Assembly (NCBI GenBank): GCA_019243595.1
Contig: JAFAUA010000421.1
Span: 1-19,071, forward strand
Origin: Acidimicrobiia bacterium
GTDB lineage: Bacteria; Actinomycetota; Acidimicrobiia; Acidimicrobiales; AC-14
Reading direction: 5' to 3'
DNA length: 19,071 nt
The position numbers were made by a program, and so were the translations under genes. Numbering within the stretch: position 1 is the stretch's first letter; the number at the start of each line of letters is the position of its first letter. The notes under the pieces are model-generated. The model was not told the DNA's origin, searched no databases, and saw nothing but the letters and a program-made list of their open reading frames with translations. Shown here in pieces: positions 1 through 7,856 of the stretch.

Positions 1-623
1 GCAAGACGGTCGTGATCGTGTCGCACTCGATGGGCTCGGTGCGCAACATGTGCGACCAAGTCGCGCTGCTCGACCACGGACGCGTCAAGGAGCTGGGGCC
101 GGCGAGTGAGGTCGTGGATGCCTATCTCGGCGGCGTTCACACCGACCGACCGGAGACGGAGGCGCAGACCGGTACCCGGTGGGGCTCCGGTGAGGTGGTC
201 ATCGAGCGCATCGAATTGCTGGGGCCGACCGGCATGCAGGCCACGTGGGTCAAGACCGGCGACCAGGTCACGGTGCGGCTGCACTACGCGGCCCGGGTGC
301 CCGTGCCCCAACCGGTGTTCAAGCTCGTCGTGTCCCGCGTCGACGGCCTCGAGATCAGCGGACCGAACACTCGCGATGGCGGCGCCGTTCCCGAAAGCAT
401 CTCCGGCGAGGGCTACGTCGACCTGGTGATCGACAACTTTCCGCTGCTGCCGGGCGCGTACGACATCACGGCGGCGGTCCAGGACTACTCCTGCCTGCAC
501 GACTTCGACGTGCGCCACAAGGCGCTGCGCTTCGATGTCGAGCAGGGCGAGCCGCGCGAGTCAGCGGGCTTCGTGACCCTCGGCGGCCGCTGGCACCTGG
601 CACCCCTCGACGCCCGCAGTTAG
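1..623 (+). CDS. wzt: Wzt-type polysaccharide ABC transporter ATP-binding protein, 3' part
   Basis: The 5' end lies outside the window; the reading frame runs from base 3, giving about 206 visible residues. The first visible residues (KTVVIVSHSMGSV) match the end of an ABC ATPase domain, with the H-loop histidine in 'VSHS', followed by the usual 'CDQVALLDHGRV' strand and the helix ending 'VVDAYLGG'. After a short linker comes a beta-rich domain of about 140 residues starting 'WGSGEVVIERIELL'. It contains 'TGDQVTVRLHYAA' and 'NFPLLPGAYDITAAV', the pattern of the Wzt C-terminal carbohydrate-binding domain. In this family the ATPase pairs with the permease Wzm and the C-terminal domain recognises the finished glycan before export. 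The Walker A and B motifs and wzm are not visible and would lie upstream. The ATPase-plus-Wzt_C assignment is strong; the exported glycan is unknown. Confidence 0.88.
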   Translation, partial: KTVVIVSHSMGSVRNMCDQVALLDHGRVKELGPASEVVDAYLGGVHTDRPETEAQTGTRWGSGEVVIERIELLGPTGMQATWVKTGDQVTVRLHYAARVPVPQPVFKLVVSRVDGLEISGPNTRDGGAVPESISGEGYVDLVIDNFPLLPGAYDITAAVQDYSCLHDFDVRHKALRFDVEQGEPRESAGFVTLGGRWHLAPLDARS

Positions 624-650
624 TGCCGCGAATCCGCCGCGCGCCGCGAC

Positions 651-656
651 CATACT
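651..656 (+). promoter_or_regulatory. Candidate -10 element (CATACT) for a leaderless secreted-protein gene
   Basis: CATACT matches four of six positions of the TATAAT consensus and ends exactly 6 nt before the ATG at 663, so transcription would be expected to start at the A of the start codon. No Shine-Dalgarno-like sequence precedes that ATG, which fits leaderless translation. No clear -35 hexamer is visible. Confidence 0.4.
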
Positions 657-662
657 GACCGG

Positions 663-2390
663 ATGCCCGCATCTTTCGTGCGACGTGACCCATTTTTGAA
701 GCGCAGAGCGCGCCCGCTGATCTTCTTCTCGGTCCTTCTCCTCCTCGGCGCCGCCATCTCCCGTCTCGCCGCCCAAGGCTCCGCACCCGATATGCCGATG
801 CCGGGCCCCCACGATCCGGCCGAGGCCGCGCGTGCCGGCCAGCTGGCGGGGCCCGCACCTGGTAGTGCGTCGCCGAACACGCCCACCGCCCGGCAGTATG
901 CAGCCCAGATTCCTGGCCCGCCCGGCCCGGGTGCGCAGCCCCAGGTGCCGTGGGCGACGTACCGGGTGTTCGCCACCCGCTACGACCCCAACACCGCGGG
1001 CAGCGTCGAGGTGGCCGTCCCCGACAAGTGCGTGAAGTTCGCGGCCCTCGGCGATACGGCGACGCTGAACAGCTACCACTGCGGTCCCGGATATCCGGTC
1101 GGACTCGACTACCGGGTGCTCATCACCCGTGACAACGGCCAGAGCATGTACATCCCGGTGAAGGACGTCGGCCCCTGGAACATCGACGACAACTACTGGG
1201 ACCCGTCCGACAGCACCTATCCGCGGCCCCGCCGCATGTTCGGCGACCTGAACCGTGGAACGCCTGAGTCTCAGGCCGCCTACTACAACGGCTACAACAC
1301 CGTCTCCAACTGCAAGAACCTCGACAACTCTCTGAGCGGTCACTCGGGCGGCGCCGACCAGTTCGGCCGCTGCGTGCTCAACCCCTCGGCCGTCGACATC
1401 TCGACCGCGGCCGCCCAGCAGCTCGGCTTCAGCGGGGCCGAGTGGGTGACGGCCTCGTTCCTGTGGGAGCCACTCGACGGCATCCTCGCCTTCCCCTACG
1501 GCTTCCGCGGCGGTGTGTTCACGGCGGCAGGTGACTTCAACGGTGACGGGAAGCCTGAGGTGGTCGCCGGGGCCGACGCGGGCGGGGGACCGCAGGTCAC
1601 GGTCTACAGCGCCCAGGGCGCAGCGCAGGCCGGCTTCTTCCCGTACCCGACCGGGTTCCAAGGCGGCACTCGTGTGGCCGCCGGGCGGTTCGGCTCCTCG
1701 GAGCGCATCGTCACCGCCCCGGGGCCGTCGGGCGGACCGCAGGTCCTAACCCTCTCGGAGAGCGGCGCCGTCCAGTCGGCGTTCTGGGCCTATGCGCAGG
1801 GCTTCACCGGTGGGGTGTACGTGGCGTCAGGCAACGTCGACGGCACCGGCGGCGGCAACATCGTCACCGGCGCCGACAGGGGCGGCGGGCCCCAGGTGCG
1901 CGTCTTCCGTCCTGACGGCACGCCAATCAGCAGCTTCTTCGCCTATGGCACCGGATTCGGCGGTGGCGTGCGTGTCGCGACCGGCGACGTGAACGGCGAC
2001 GGAACCGACGAGATCATCACCGGTGCCGGACCGTCCGGGGGCCCGCAGGTGCGGATCTTCCGGGCCGACGGCACGCCGATCGGCGGCTTCTTTGCCTACG
2101 GGGAGGGCTTCCACGGCGGCATCTACGTCGGCACGGTTCGTAGCCCCGACAACAAGACTGACTGGATCGTGACCGGCGCGGGCGAAGGCGGAGGCACCCA
2201 AGTCCGAATCTTCAAGGCCGACGGCACCCCCGTCGGCGGGTTCTTCCTCGACAACACGACCAACGGTGTGCGCGTGGCAGGCGGCAACTTCACGGGCGCG
2301 GCGCCGGGCCAACTGGCGCTCTCCGAGGGCCCTGGATCGGTTCCCCTCGTCCACCTCCGGCGCACCGACGGCACGATCCTCTATCCATAA
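663..2390 (+). CDS. Secreted or anchored RlpA-like (DPBB) protein with C-terminal FG-GAP-like propeller
   Basis: 575 residues. Residues 1-16 are basic and 17-36 hydrophobic, giving a signal peptide or N-terminal anchor; residues 40-97 are a Pro/Ala/Gly-rich linker. Residues 98-270 resemble a double-psi beta-barrel of the RlpA type: 'MYIPVKDVGPW' (162-172, candidate Asp168) and 'SAVDISTAAAQQLGF' (242-256) correspond to the conserved 'V.D.GP' and 'iDLS.aAa..LG' segments. About 70 residues separate these motifs instead of under ten, and four cysteines (123, 140, 217, 237) could form disulfides. Residues 281-575 are six units of about 48 residues with FxGGV, NGDG, GGGPQVRIF and FFAY signatures, probably a beta-propeller. 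RlpA proteins bind or cleave peptidoglycan glycan strands; activity here is unproven. The same propeller type ends the amidase at 9255-11249. The DPBB call is moderate, the repeat region clear. The ATG at 663 is chosen because it places the signal segment at the N-terminus. Confidence 0.78.
   Translation: MPASFVRRDPFLKRRARPLIFFSVLLLLGAAISRLAAQGSAPDMPMPGPHDPAEAARAGQLAGPAPGSASPNTPTARQYAAQIPGPPGPGAQPQVPWATYRVFATRYDPNTAGSVEVAVPDKCVKFAALGDTATLNSYHCGPGYPVGLDYRVLITRDNGQSMYIPVKDVGPWNIDDNYWDPSDSTYPRPRRMFGDLNRGTPESQAAYYNGYNTVSNCKNLDNSLSGHSGGADQFGRCVLNPSAVDISTAAAQQLGFSGAEWVTASFLWEPLDGILAFPYGFRGGVFTAAGDFNGDGKPEVVAGADAGGGPQVTVYSAQGAAQAGFFPYPTGFQGGTRVAAGRFGSSERIVTAPGPSGGPQVLTLSESGAVQSAFWAYAQGFTGGVYVASGNVDGTGGGNIVTGADRGGGPQVRVFRPDGTPISSFFAYGTGFGGGVRVATGDVNGDGTDEIITGAGPSGGPQVRIFRADGTPIGGFFAYGEGFHGGIYVGTVRSPDNKTDWIVTGAGEGGGTQVRIFKADGTPVGGFFLDNTTNGVRVAGGNFTGAAPGQLALSEGPGSVPLVHLRRTDGTILYP
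1503..2387 (+). repeat. Six FG-GAP/VCBS-like propeller units in the RlpA-like protein
   Basis: Six protein-level repeats of about 42-51 residues, beginning near residues 281, 332, 381, 432, 483 and 534. The best units read FGGGVRVATGDVNGDGTDEI, then ITGAGPSGGPQVRIF, then an 'ADGTPIGGFFAYG' tail. Units 1 and 4 keep an Asp-rich NGDG loop like the calcium loop of FG-GAP repeats; units 2, 5 and 6 have lost it. The codons have diverged between units, so this is an old protein repeat and not a recent DNA duplication. Confidence 0.85.
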
Positions 2391-2415
2391 GAAGGGCCCT
2401 CGACCGAGGCGTCGG

Positions 2416-2421
2416 TAGAGT
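2416..2421 (+). promoter_or_regulatory. Candidate -10 element (TAGAGT) upstream of the GT2-GT4 gene
   Basis: TAGAGT fits the TANNNT form of actinobacterial -10 elements and lies in the 63-bp gap after the RlpA-like gene. Six nt downstream, at 2428, is a GTG opening an eight-codon reading frame whose TAG shares one base with the GTG at 2454. A start site near 2428 would leave a 26-nt leader containing the AGGAGG at 2439-2444. Confidence 0.35.
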
Positions 2422-2438
2422 CTTGGGGTGCAGTCCAC

Positions 2439-2444
2439 AGGAGG
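2439..2444 (+). promoter_or_regulatory. Ribosome binding site AGGAGG fixing a GTG start
   Basis: A consensus AGGAGG lies 9 nt before the GTG at 2454. It supports that start for the GT2-GT4 protein, which begins its GT2 fold within eight residues. Confidence 0.7.
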
Positions 2445-2453
2445 TCGTCGGTA

Positions 2454-4973
2454 GTGGCGGAACGTCGACCCACCGTGTCGGTGGTGCTTGTCAACTACAA
2501 CGGGGCATCCGACACGACGGCGTGCCTCCAGGCATGCCGCTCGCTCGACTGGCCTGACGACCAGCTCCAGCTGATCGTCGTCGACAATGCGTCACGGGAC
2601 GACAGCGTCGCACGCATTCGCGACCAGTTCCCCCACGTGCGGCTCATCGAGTCCAATAAGAACCTGGGTTTCGCCGGTGGCTGCAATCTCGGTGCCGACG
2701 CAGCAACCGGGGACTACCTGGCGTTTCTCAACAACGACGCCAAGCCGCATCCCCAGTGGATACGCGCGGCCGTGGAGCTCATGGAACGCGACAGCAACGT
2801 CGGCTGCGTGGCGTCCAAGGTCCTCGACTGGGAAGGCGAGACGATCGACTTCGTCGACTCCGCGGTCTCGTTCTACGGCCACGGCTTCAAGCTGCACTCC
2901 GAGAAGAAGGACACCGGCGAGTGGGACGTCGAGAAGGACGTCCTGTTCGCGTCCGGCGCGGCGATGTTCGTGCGAACCGAGCTCTTCCGAGCGGTCGACG
3001 GCTTCGACGAGCGCTACTTCATGTTCTTCGAGGACGTCGACTTCGGCTGGCGCCTCTGGATGCTCGGGCACACCATTCGCTTCCTGCCCTCGTCGCTCGT
3101 CTACCACCGCCATCACGCCAGCATGAAGAGCTACGGCGTTTGGAACGAGCAGTACCTGCTCGAGCGCAACGCGCTGTTCACGATCTTCAAGAACTACGAG
3201 GATGCCAACCTGGCGCCCGCGCTGGCCGCCGCCATCCCGCTCGCGATCCATCGGGGAGTCGTCGTCGGCGAGGCCGATACGGAGAGCCTCGACCTGAGCA
3301 AGGCGCCGTCCGACCTCAGCGAGCAAACCACGGTGTCGAAGCAGACGTTGGCGTCGGTGTACGCGGTCGACGAGTTCCTCCGCTCGCTGCCGGGCCTCAC
3401 CGTCACGAGGAACGCGCTCCAGGCCGCCCGCAAGCGTCCCGATCGCGAGATCCTGCAGCTGTTCCAGGAGCCGTTCACGCCCAACTGCCCCGGCGACTTC
3501 CCGGTCGTGTTCAAGGCGGTCGTCGACGCCCTCGCGCTCCGCGAGCGGCTGGGCGGCCAGAAGCGGATCCTTGTCGTCACCGGCGACTCGCTGACCCCGC
3601 AGATGGCGGGCCCCGCCATCCGTTCGTGGGAGATCGCCAAGGCGCTGTCGGTCGAGCACGACGTCGAGCTGGTGTCGCTGCAGAAGTGCGAGCTCAAGCA
3701 CGAGCGGTTCCGGTCCCGCGTCGTCAACGAGGCCACGATGCGCGAGCTCGAGGAGTGGTGCGACGTCATCATCTTCCAGGGCTTCCTCCTCACCGTCTAT
3801 CCGTTCCTCCGAGAGTCGCAGAAGACGTTGATCGTCGACATCTACGACCCCTTCCATCTCGAGCAGCTCGAGCAGGCGCGCGACCTGGGCGAGGAGACGC
3901 GCCGCGAGGTCGTCAAGGGGTCCACCGGTGTGCTCAACGACCAGCTCAACCGCGGCGACTTCTTCATGTGCGCCAGCACCAAGCAGCGCGACTTCTGGCT
4001 GGGTCAGCTCTCGGGCCTCGGACGCCTGAACCCACAGACGTACGACGAGGACGAGACGCTCGAGTCGCTGATCACCGTCGTCCCGTTCGGTCTCGCCGAC
4101 GCCAGCCCGGTGCACTCCGCACCCGCCATCAAGGGTGTGGTGCCGGGCATCGGCCCCGATGACAAGGTGATCCTCTGGGGCGGCGGGGTCTACAACTGGT
4201 TCGACCCCCTGACGTTGCTGCGGGCCGTCGACCGCCTCCGCCACCGGCGTCCGGACGTCCGCCTCTTCTTCCTCGGCCTGCGGCATCCGAACCCCGACGT
4301 GCCCGAGATGCGGATGGCGGTCGCCATGCGGGAGCTCTCCGACGAGCTCGGCCTGACCAACAAGCACGTGTTCTTCAACGAGGGCTGGGTGCCCTACGAC
4401 GAGCGCCAGAACTACCTCCTCGAGGCCGACGTGGCGGTTAGCACGCACCTCGATCACGTGGAGACCGCCTTTTCGTTCCGCACGCGCATCCTCGACTACC
4501 TGTGGGCCGGCGTCCCCATCGTTGCCACCGCGGGTGACGCGTTTGCAGACATCATCGAGACCAAGAGCCTCGGCGTCGCCGTGCCGCCCGGCGACGTCGC
4601 CGCCCTCGAGGACGCCCTGTTCCGGGTCATCGACGACGAGGAGTTCGCGACCCTCTGTCGCAAGAACATCGCCGCGGTGGCACCGCAGTTCCGGTGGTCC
4701 GAAGCGCTCACCCCGCTGCTCGAATTCTGCCGGAGCCCGAGACGCGCTCCCGACCTTGTGGCCGCCGCGCCAGGGGCGCTGGCACCCGAGCTGCGGGGGA
4801 GGACGCCCGCGTTGCGCGCCCGACGCCCCCACGAGAGTCGCTTCCAGGCCGAGGTGGGGTTGGCCCGCTCGTACCTCCAGCAGGGGGGCGCCAAGCTCGT
4901 TTTCAAGCGTGTGGCCGGTCGCGTCGCCAAGTACATCATCGGTCCGCAGCGGGCGAGCCGGCTCTTCCGCTAG
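2454..4973 (+). CDS. Two-domain glycosyltransferase, GT2-GT4 fusion
   Basis: 839 residues, cytoplasmic, GTG start with a consensus ribosome binding site. Residues 7-260 are a GT2 (GT-A fold) domain: 'VSVVLVNYNG' (8-17), 'IVVDNASRDD' (41-50), 'NLGFAGGCN' (70-78), the metal-site segment 'LNNDA' (92-96) and the acceptor-side 'FEDVDFGWR' (192-200). Residues 370-760 are a GT4 (GT-B fold) domain: 'RILVVTGDSLTPQMAGPA' opens its first Rossmann half, 'VILWGGGVYNW' (572-582) opens the second, and 'RILDYLWAGVPIVATAGD' (678-695) is the typical nucleotide-sugar-site region. The tail (about 800-839, 'KLVFKRVAGRVAKYIIG') is basic and amphipathic and may touch the membrane. Such fusions usually add two successive sugars to a growing surface glycan; donors and linkages cannot be read here. 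It lies 8 bp upstream of the next membrane-protein gene, probably in one operon. Confidence 0.9.
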   Translation: MAERRPTVSVVLVNYNGASDTTACLQACRSLDWPDDQLQLIVVDNASRDDSVARIRDQFPHVRLIESNKNLGFAGGCNLGADAATGDYLAFLNNDAKPHPQWIRAAVELMERDSNVGCVASKVLDWEGETIDFVDSAVSFYGHGFKLHSEKKDTGEWDVEKDVLFASGAAMFVRTELFRAVDGFDERYFMFFEDVDFGWRLWMLGHTIRFLPSSLVYHRHHASMKSYGVWNEQYLLERNALFTIFKNYEDANLAPALAAAIPLAIHRGVVVGEADTESLDLSKAPSDLSEQTTVSKQTLASVYAVDEFLRSLPGLTVTRNALQAARKRPDREILQLFQEPFTPNCPGDFPVVFKAVVDALALRERLGGQKRILVVTGDSLTPQMAGPAIRSWEIAKALSVEHDVELVSLQKCELKHERFRSRVVNEATMRELEEWCDVIIFQGFLLTVYPFLRESQKTLIVDIYDPFHLEQLEQARDLGEETRREVVKGSTGVLNDQLNRGDFFMCASTKQRDFWLGQLSGLGRLNPQTYDEDETLESLITVVPFGLADASPVHSAPAIKGVVPGIGPDDKVILWGGGVYNWFDPLTLLRAVDRLRHRRPDVRLFFLGLRHPNPDVPEMRMAVAMRELSDELGLTNKHVFFNEGWVPYDERQNYLLEADVAVSTHLDHVETAFSFRTRILDYLWAGVPIVATAGDAFADIIETKSLGVAVPPGDVAALEDALFRVIDDEEFATLCRKNIAAVAPQFRWSEALTPLLEFCRSPRRAPDLVAAAPGALAPELRGRTPALRARRPHESRFQAEVGLARSYLQQGGAKLVFKRVAGRVAKYIIGPQRASRLFR

Positions 4974-4981
4974 CCGCCACC

Positions 4982-6565
4982 GTGGCCTCCCGCGCTTCCG
5001 CCGTCGGCACGCGTCCTCGAGTGGCGTCCCCGCCACCGACGGTCGAGGTCGCCACGATCGCACCGGCCCGGCCGACGCGCGTGTGGGCCGTCGCTCTGGC
5101 CCTGCTCGGCCTCGGCGCCGCGATGCTCGTCGCCGCGTGGGTCGGCGGGAACCCGCTCGGTCGTACCCCCGATGAGCCCGCGCACGTCGTCAAAGCCCTC
5201 GCCGTCGGCCACGGCGAGCTTGTCGGCTCACCTGCGACCCTGACGGGGACCTACTCCGACGCCCAACGCAGCTGGTCCGGGCACCAGACGCGCACCTTCA
5301 ATGTGCCGAAGGACGTGGCGCCGTCGCCCGCCTTTCCGTGCCCGGTCTTCAACCCCACGGTTTCCGCCGGCTGTCAGCGCAGCTTTCCCCTTCCGTCGGG
5401 TTCACGCGTAACGACCTACGTGGGCACCTACGAGCCCTACTCCTACGCGCCAGCGGGATTCCTCATGCGGCTCGGTCACACGCGCTGGTCGGCGTGGATG
5501 CTCGGCCGCATCGGGTTCGCGCTGGTGTCGCTTGGCCTCCTGGCGCTCGCCGTGGTCGCCCTGTGGAACGACGTCGTCCCGCCGCTTGCCCTGTGGGGCC
5601 TGTTCCTGGCGGTGACGCCGACGGTGGTCTGGCTCTCCGGGAGCGTGAATCCGAGCGCGGCAGAGATCACCGCCGCCATCTGCTTCACCAGCGGTCTGCT
5701 CGCCATCACCCGCCCGTCGCCGCGACGGCGTGGTTCGTGGGCTGCCCTGATCGCCGGGGGCCTGGTGCTGGCGACGACGCGAGCCTTGGGCCCGTACTTC
5801 GTCGCCGCCATTGGTCTCCTCGTCCTGGTGGCCCGCGGCCGGCGGGTGCTCGAGGCCGTCCGCCGTGAGCCGCGCCTGTCCGTTGCCGCTGCGGGTGTCG
5901 TGGCGGCCGGCGTCGCTCTCAACTTCTGGTGGGAGAAGCGGTACCAGCCCGGGCTCCATGTGACACCGAGCGCCTTGAGTCACTGGAAGTGGGAGCGCCT
6001 CCCGAGCATCGGACGCGAGATGGTCGGCGTCTTTGGATGGCTGGAGTGGCACATGCCGAACCCGGTCTTCTACCTGTGGGGTGCTCTGTTCCTCGTCCTC
6101 CTGGCCGCGGCGCTGTGGCGCGGAAGGTGGACCGAGCGACTGGCGATCGTCGCCGGCGTCGTTCTGACGATCGTCGTGACGCTCAGCCTGCACTCGATCC
6201 TCCCTGTGCAGACCGGCTACGACGTCTACGGCCGCTACGTCCTTCCCCTTGCCGTCGCCGTCCCCCTGCTGGCGTCCGATGTCGTTGTGCGACGGGGCCG
6301 CGGCCGAGCGCGCAGGCCGCTTCTTGTGATCGCCACCGCGTCCGCGGTTGTGGTGCTGGCTATCCAGGCCTTTGCGTGGTTCGTGAACGCCCGGCGCTTC
6401 GCCGAGGGGACCTCGGGCCCGCGCTGGTTCGTGCCCCACGCGCAGTGGATCCCGTCCGGTGGATGGATCGTCTGGATCACCGTTGCCATGCTCGGCGTGG
6501 CGATTCTCGCCACCGCGGCGACCATGCTCGGCGTCGTGACGTTCCGCCGTACCCCCGCGGCCTGA
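4982..6565 (+). CDS. DUF2142-type polytopic membrane protein, probable GT-C-like enzyme
   Basis: 527 residues from a GTG at 4982, 8 bp after the preceding stop. Upstream in-frame starts would overlap the GT2-GT4 gene by about 280 bp and encode low-complexity sequence, so I reject them. A polar N-terminus (1-33) precedes the first membrane segment (about 34-55). The first outer loop carries 'GRTPDEPAHVVKALAVGHG' (60-78), the hallmark acidic motif after the first helix in DUF2142 and related GT-C proteins. A later 'YEPYSYAP' (150-157) sits where GT-C enzymes have their 'PPLYY' segment. About ten further hydrophobic segments follow. GT-C enzymes transfer sugars from polyprenyl-phosphate donors outside the membrane; activity is inferred. 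No ribosome binding site is visible at the chosen start. Confidence 0.8.
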   Translation: MASRASAVGTRPRVASPPPTVEVATIAPARPTRVWAVALALLGLGAAMLVAAWVGGNPLGRTPDEPAHVVKALAVGHGELVGSPATLTGTYSDAQRSWSGHQTRTFNVPKDVAPSPAFPCPVFNPTVSAGCQRSFPLPSGSRVTTYVGTYEPYSYAPAGFLMRLGHTRWSAWMLGRIGFALVSLGLLALAVVALWNDVVPPLALWGLFLAVTPTVVWLSGSVNPSAAEITAAICFTSGLLAITRPSPRRRGSWAALIAGGLVLATTRALGPYFVAAIGLLVLVARGRRVLEAVRREPRLSVAAAGVVAAGVALNFWWEKRYQPGLHVTPSALSHWKWERLPSIGREMVGVFGWLEWHMPNPVFYLWGALFLVLLAAALWRGRWTERLAIVAGVVLTIVVTLSLHSILPVQTGYDVYGRYVLPLAVAVPLLASDVVVRRGRGRARRPLLVIATASAVVVLAIQAFAWFVNARRFAEGTSGPRWFVPHAQWIPSGGWIVWITVAMLGVAILATAATMLGVVTFRRTPAA

Positions 6566-6578
6566 CGACTCAATCGAC

Positions 6579-7838
6579 TTGCGGCAGGCACTGCGCGAAG
6601 AGCCTCCGCTGCTCAAGGGCTTTGTCGCCGTTGAGCTCATAGCTGTCCTCGCGCTCGGCATCTTCACGATCACGAACTTCCAGATCTGGGCCCCGGTCGA
6701 CGAGCGTGGCCACTTCGACTACGTGGAGACTGTCGCCGACCAGCACCGGCTTCCGACTCTGGACCGCCATCTCCCGCTGGGGCGCAGCTACGGGGCGCAC
6801 ACGTACGAGGCCTTCCAGCCGCCGGCGTACTACGTGGTCGCGGCGCCGCTGTTGACGATGACCCACGACCACCACACGCGCATCCTGATTCTGCGCTCGT
6901 TCGGGCTCGTGCTGTTACTTCTCACGATCTTCGTCTTCTGGCACCTCGTGCTGACGGTGTTTCCGGCTCGACCACTCTTACCCTTCGCGTTCGGGATGAC
7001 GTTCTTCCTCATCCCGGGAGTCGTCGTCCGGTCGGTGACGATCTCCTACCAACCGCTCGGCACGCTCTTGGCGGTCGTCGGCCTCTTGGTGCTCGTGAAG
7101 GCCTATCGGGCGCCGAAGGGCGGCGCGGACGGTTGGCTTCTCGCGTCAGCTGCCGCGGTGGCGCTCGCGGTGATGACCCACGTGCTGCTCGCTTACCTGG
7201 CCGGCGTCTTCGTCGTTGTCGGTCTCAGACGACTGTGGGTCGAACGCGACCGTCGTCGCACCCTGCTGTTCCTCGTGAGCTGTGCATCGATAGCAATCGC
7301 ACTCGTGGGGCCATGGCTTGCCTTCAATCGCACCCACTACGGAAGCCTCACTGGCAACTTCGTGGCCCGGGACATCCAGCAGCCGCTGATCAACCCGACG
7401 CACCAGGAGTACACGCTCGGCGATGTTCCTCACATCACCTCGGAATACATGAAGGACTATTACCTGCCGAACGAGTGGATCAACCTCACGGTGGTCAACC
7501 CTGTGGTGAAGCCCACGGGTTGGGTGCTTTCGGCCGTCCTCTTCGCCGTCCCCCTCGTGCTTTTCCTGATCAGGCCGGGCGCGACGGAGCTCGACATCGT
7601 GCTCGTTCTCGGTCTTCCGTTCGTGCTCAGCTACGCGTTGGCCGTCGGGGCGTCGACGAACGCCGACTGGCCGTCGGCCGGGCGCTATCTCTACGGCGCC
7701 GGGGCGCCGTGGATGCTGTTCGCGTACGCGGCCGTGAGCAACTTCGTCAGAAGCCGTTGGTTGGCGATCGGCATCCTCGCGGTCGCGATCGGCGGCGTGG
7801 CGTACCTCTGGGCCGAAGGTCTCGTGCGGTACTTTTGA
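6579..7838 (+). CDS. GT-C-like membrane glycosyltransferase, first of a tandem pair
   Basis: 419 residues from a TTG at 6579, 13 bp after the preceding stop; no convincing ribosome binding site and no better in-frame start before the first helix (about 14-35). Immediately after that helix comes 'PVDERGHFDYVETVADQH' (39-56), an outer-loop acidic DE motif, then 'YEAFQPPAYYVVAAP' (76-90), both typical of GT-C/PMT-like and DUF2142 proteins. About nine to eleven further hydrophobic segments follow. The second half holds 'HYGSLTGNFVARDIQQPLIN' and 'YLPNEWI', shared almost exactly with the next gene. It probably modifies an exported glycan from a polyprenyl-phosphate sugar. Substrate unknown. Part of a probable operon with its neighbours. 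Confidence 0.75.
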   Translation: MRQALREEPPLLKGFVAVELIAVLALGIFTITNFQIWAPVDERGHFDYVETVADQHRLPTLDRHLPLGRSYGAHTYEAFQPPAYYVVAAPLLTMTHDHHTRILILRSFGLVLLLLTIFVFWHLVLTVFPARPLLPFAFGMTFFLIPGVVVRSVTISYQPLGTLLAVVGLLVLVKAYRAPKGGADGWLLASAAAVALAVMTHVLLAYLAGVFVVVGLRRLWVERDRRRTLLFLVSCASIAIALVGPWLAFNRTHYGSLTGNFVARDIQQPLINPTHQEYTLGDVPHITSEYMKDYYLPNEWINLTVVNPVVKPTGWVLSAVLFAVPLVLFLIRPGATELDIVLVLGLPFVLSYALAVGASTNADWPSAGRYLYGAGAPWMLFAYAAVSNFVRSRWLAIGILAVAIGGVAYLWAEGLVRYF

Positions 7839-7856
7839 CCGCCTTCCCAGGCGCGC

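Noticed and set aside
2391..2415. CCTC-GACC-GAGG hairpin after the RlpA-like gene as a terminator
   Set aside because: The stem is only 4 bp with a 4-nt loop and no T-run follows; too weak to call.
4694..4981. N-terminal extension of the DUF2142-type protein back to 4694
   Set aside because: This would overlap the GT2-GT4 gene by 280 bp in another frame and add Pro/Arg/Gly-rich sequence before the first helix. The GTG at 4982 lies just after the upstream stop.
2592..5063. 823-codon open frame on the minus strand opposite the GT2-GT4 gene
   Set aside because: It is antisense to a gene with clear GT2 and GT4 motifs, has low-complexity Arg/Glu/Val-rich sequence and no recognisable domain. Long antisense frames are expected in GC-rich DNA, where stop codons are rare in the complementary frame.
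5402..6673. 423-codon minus-strand frame opposite the DUF2142-type gene
   Set aside because: Composition is hydrophilic and biased (Arg, Asp, Gly, Gln), with no motif. The plus strand encodes a membrane protein with the expected hydrophobic pattern.
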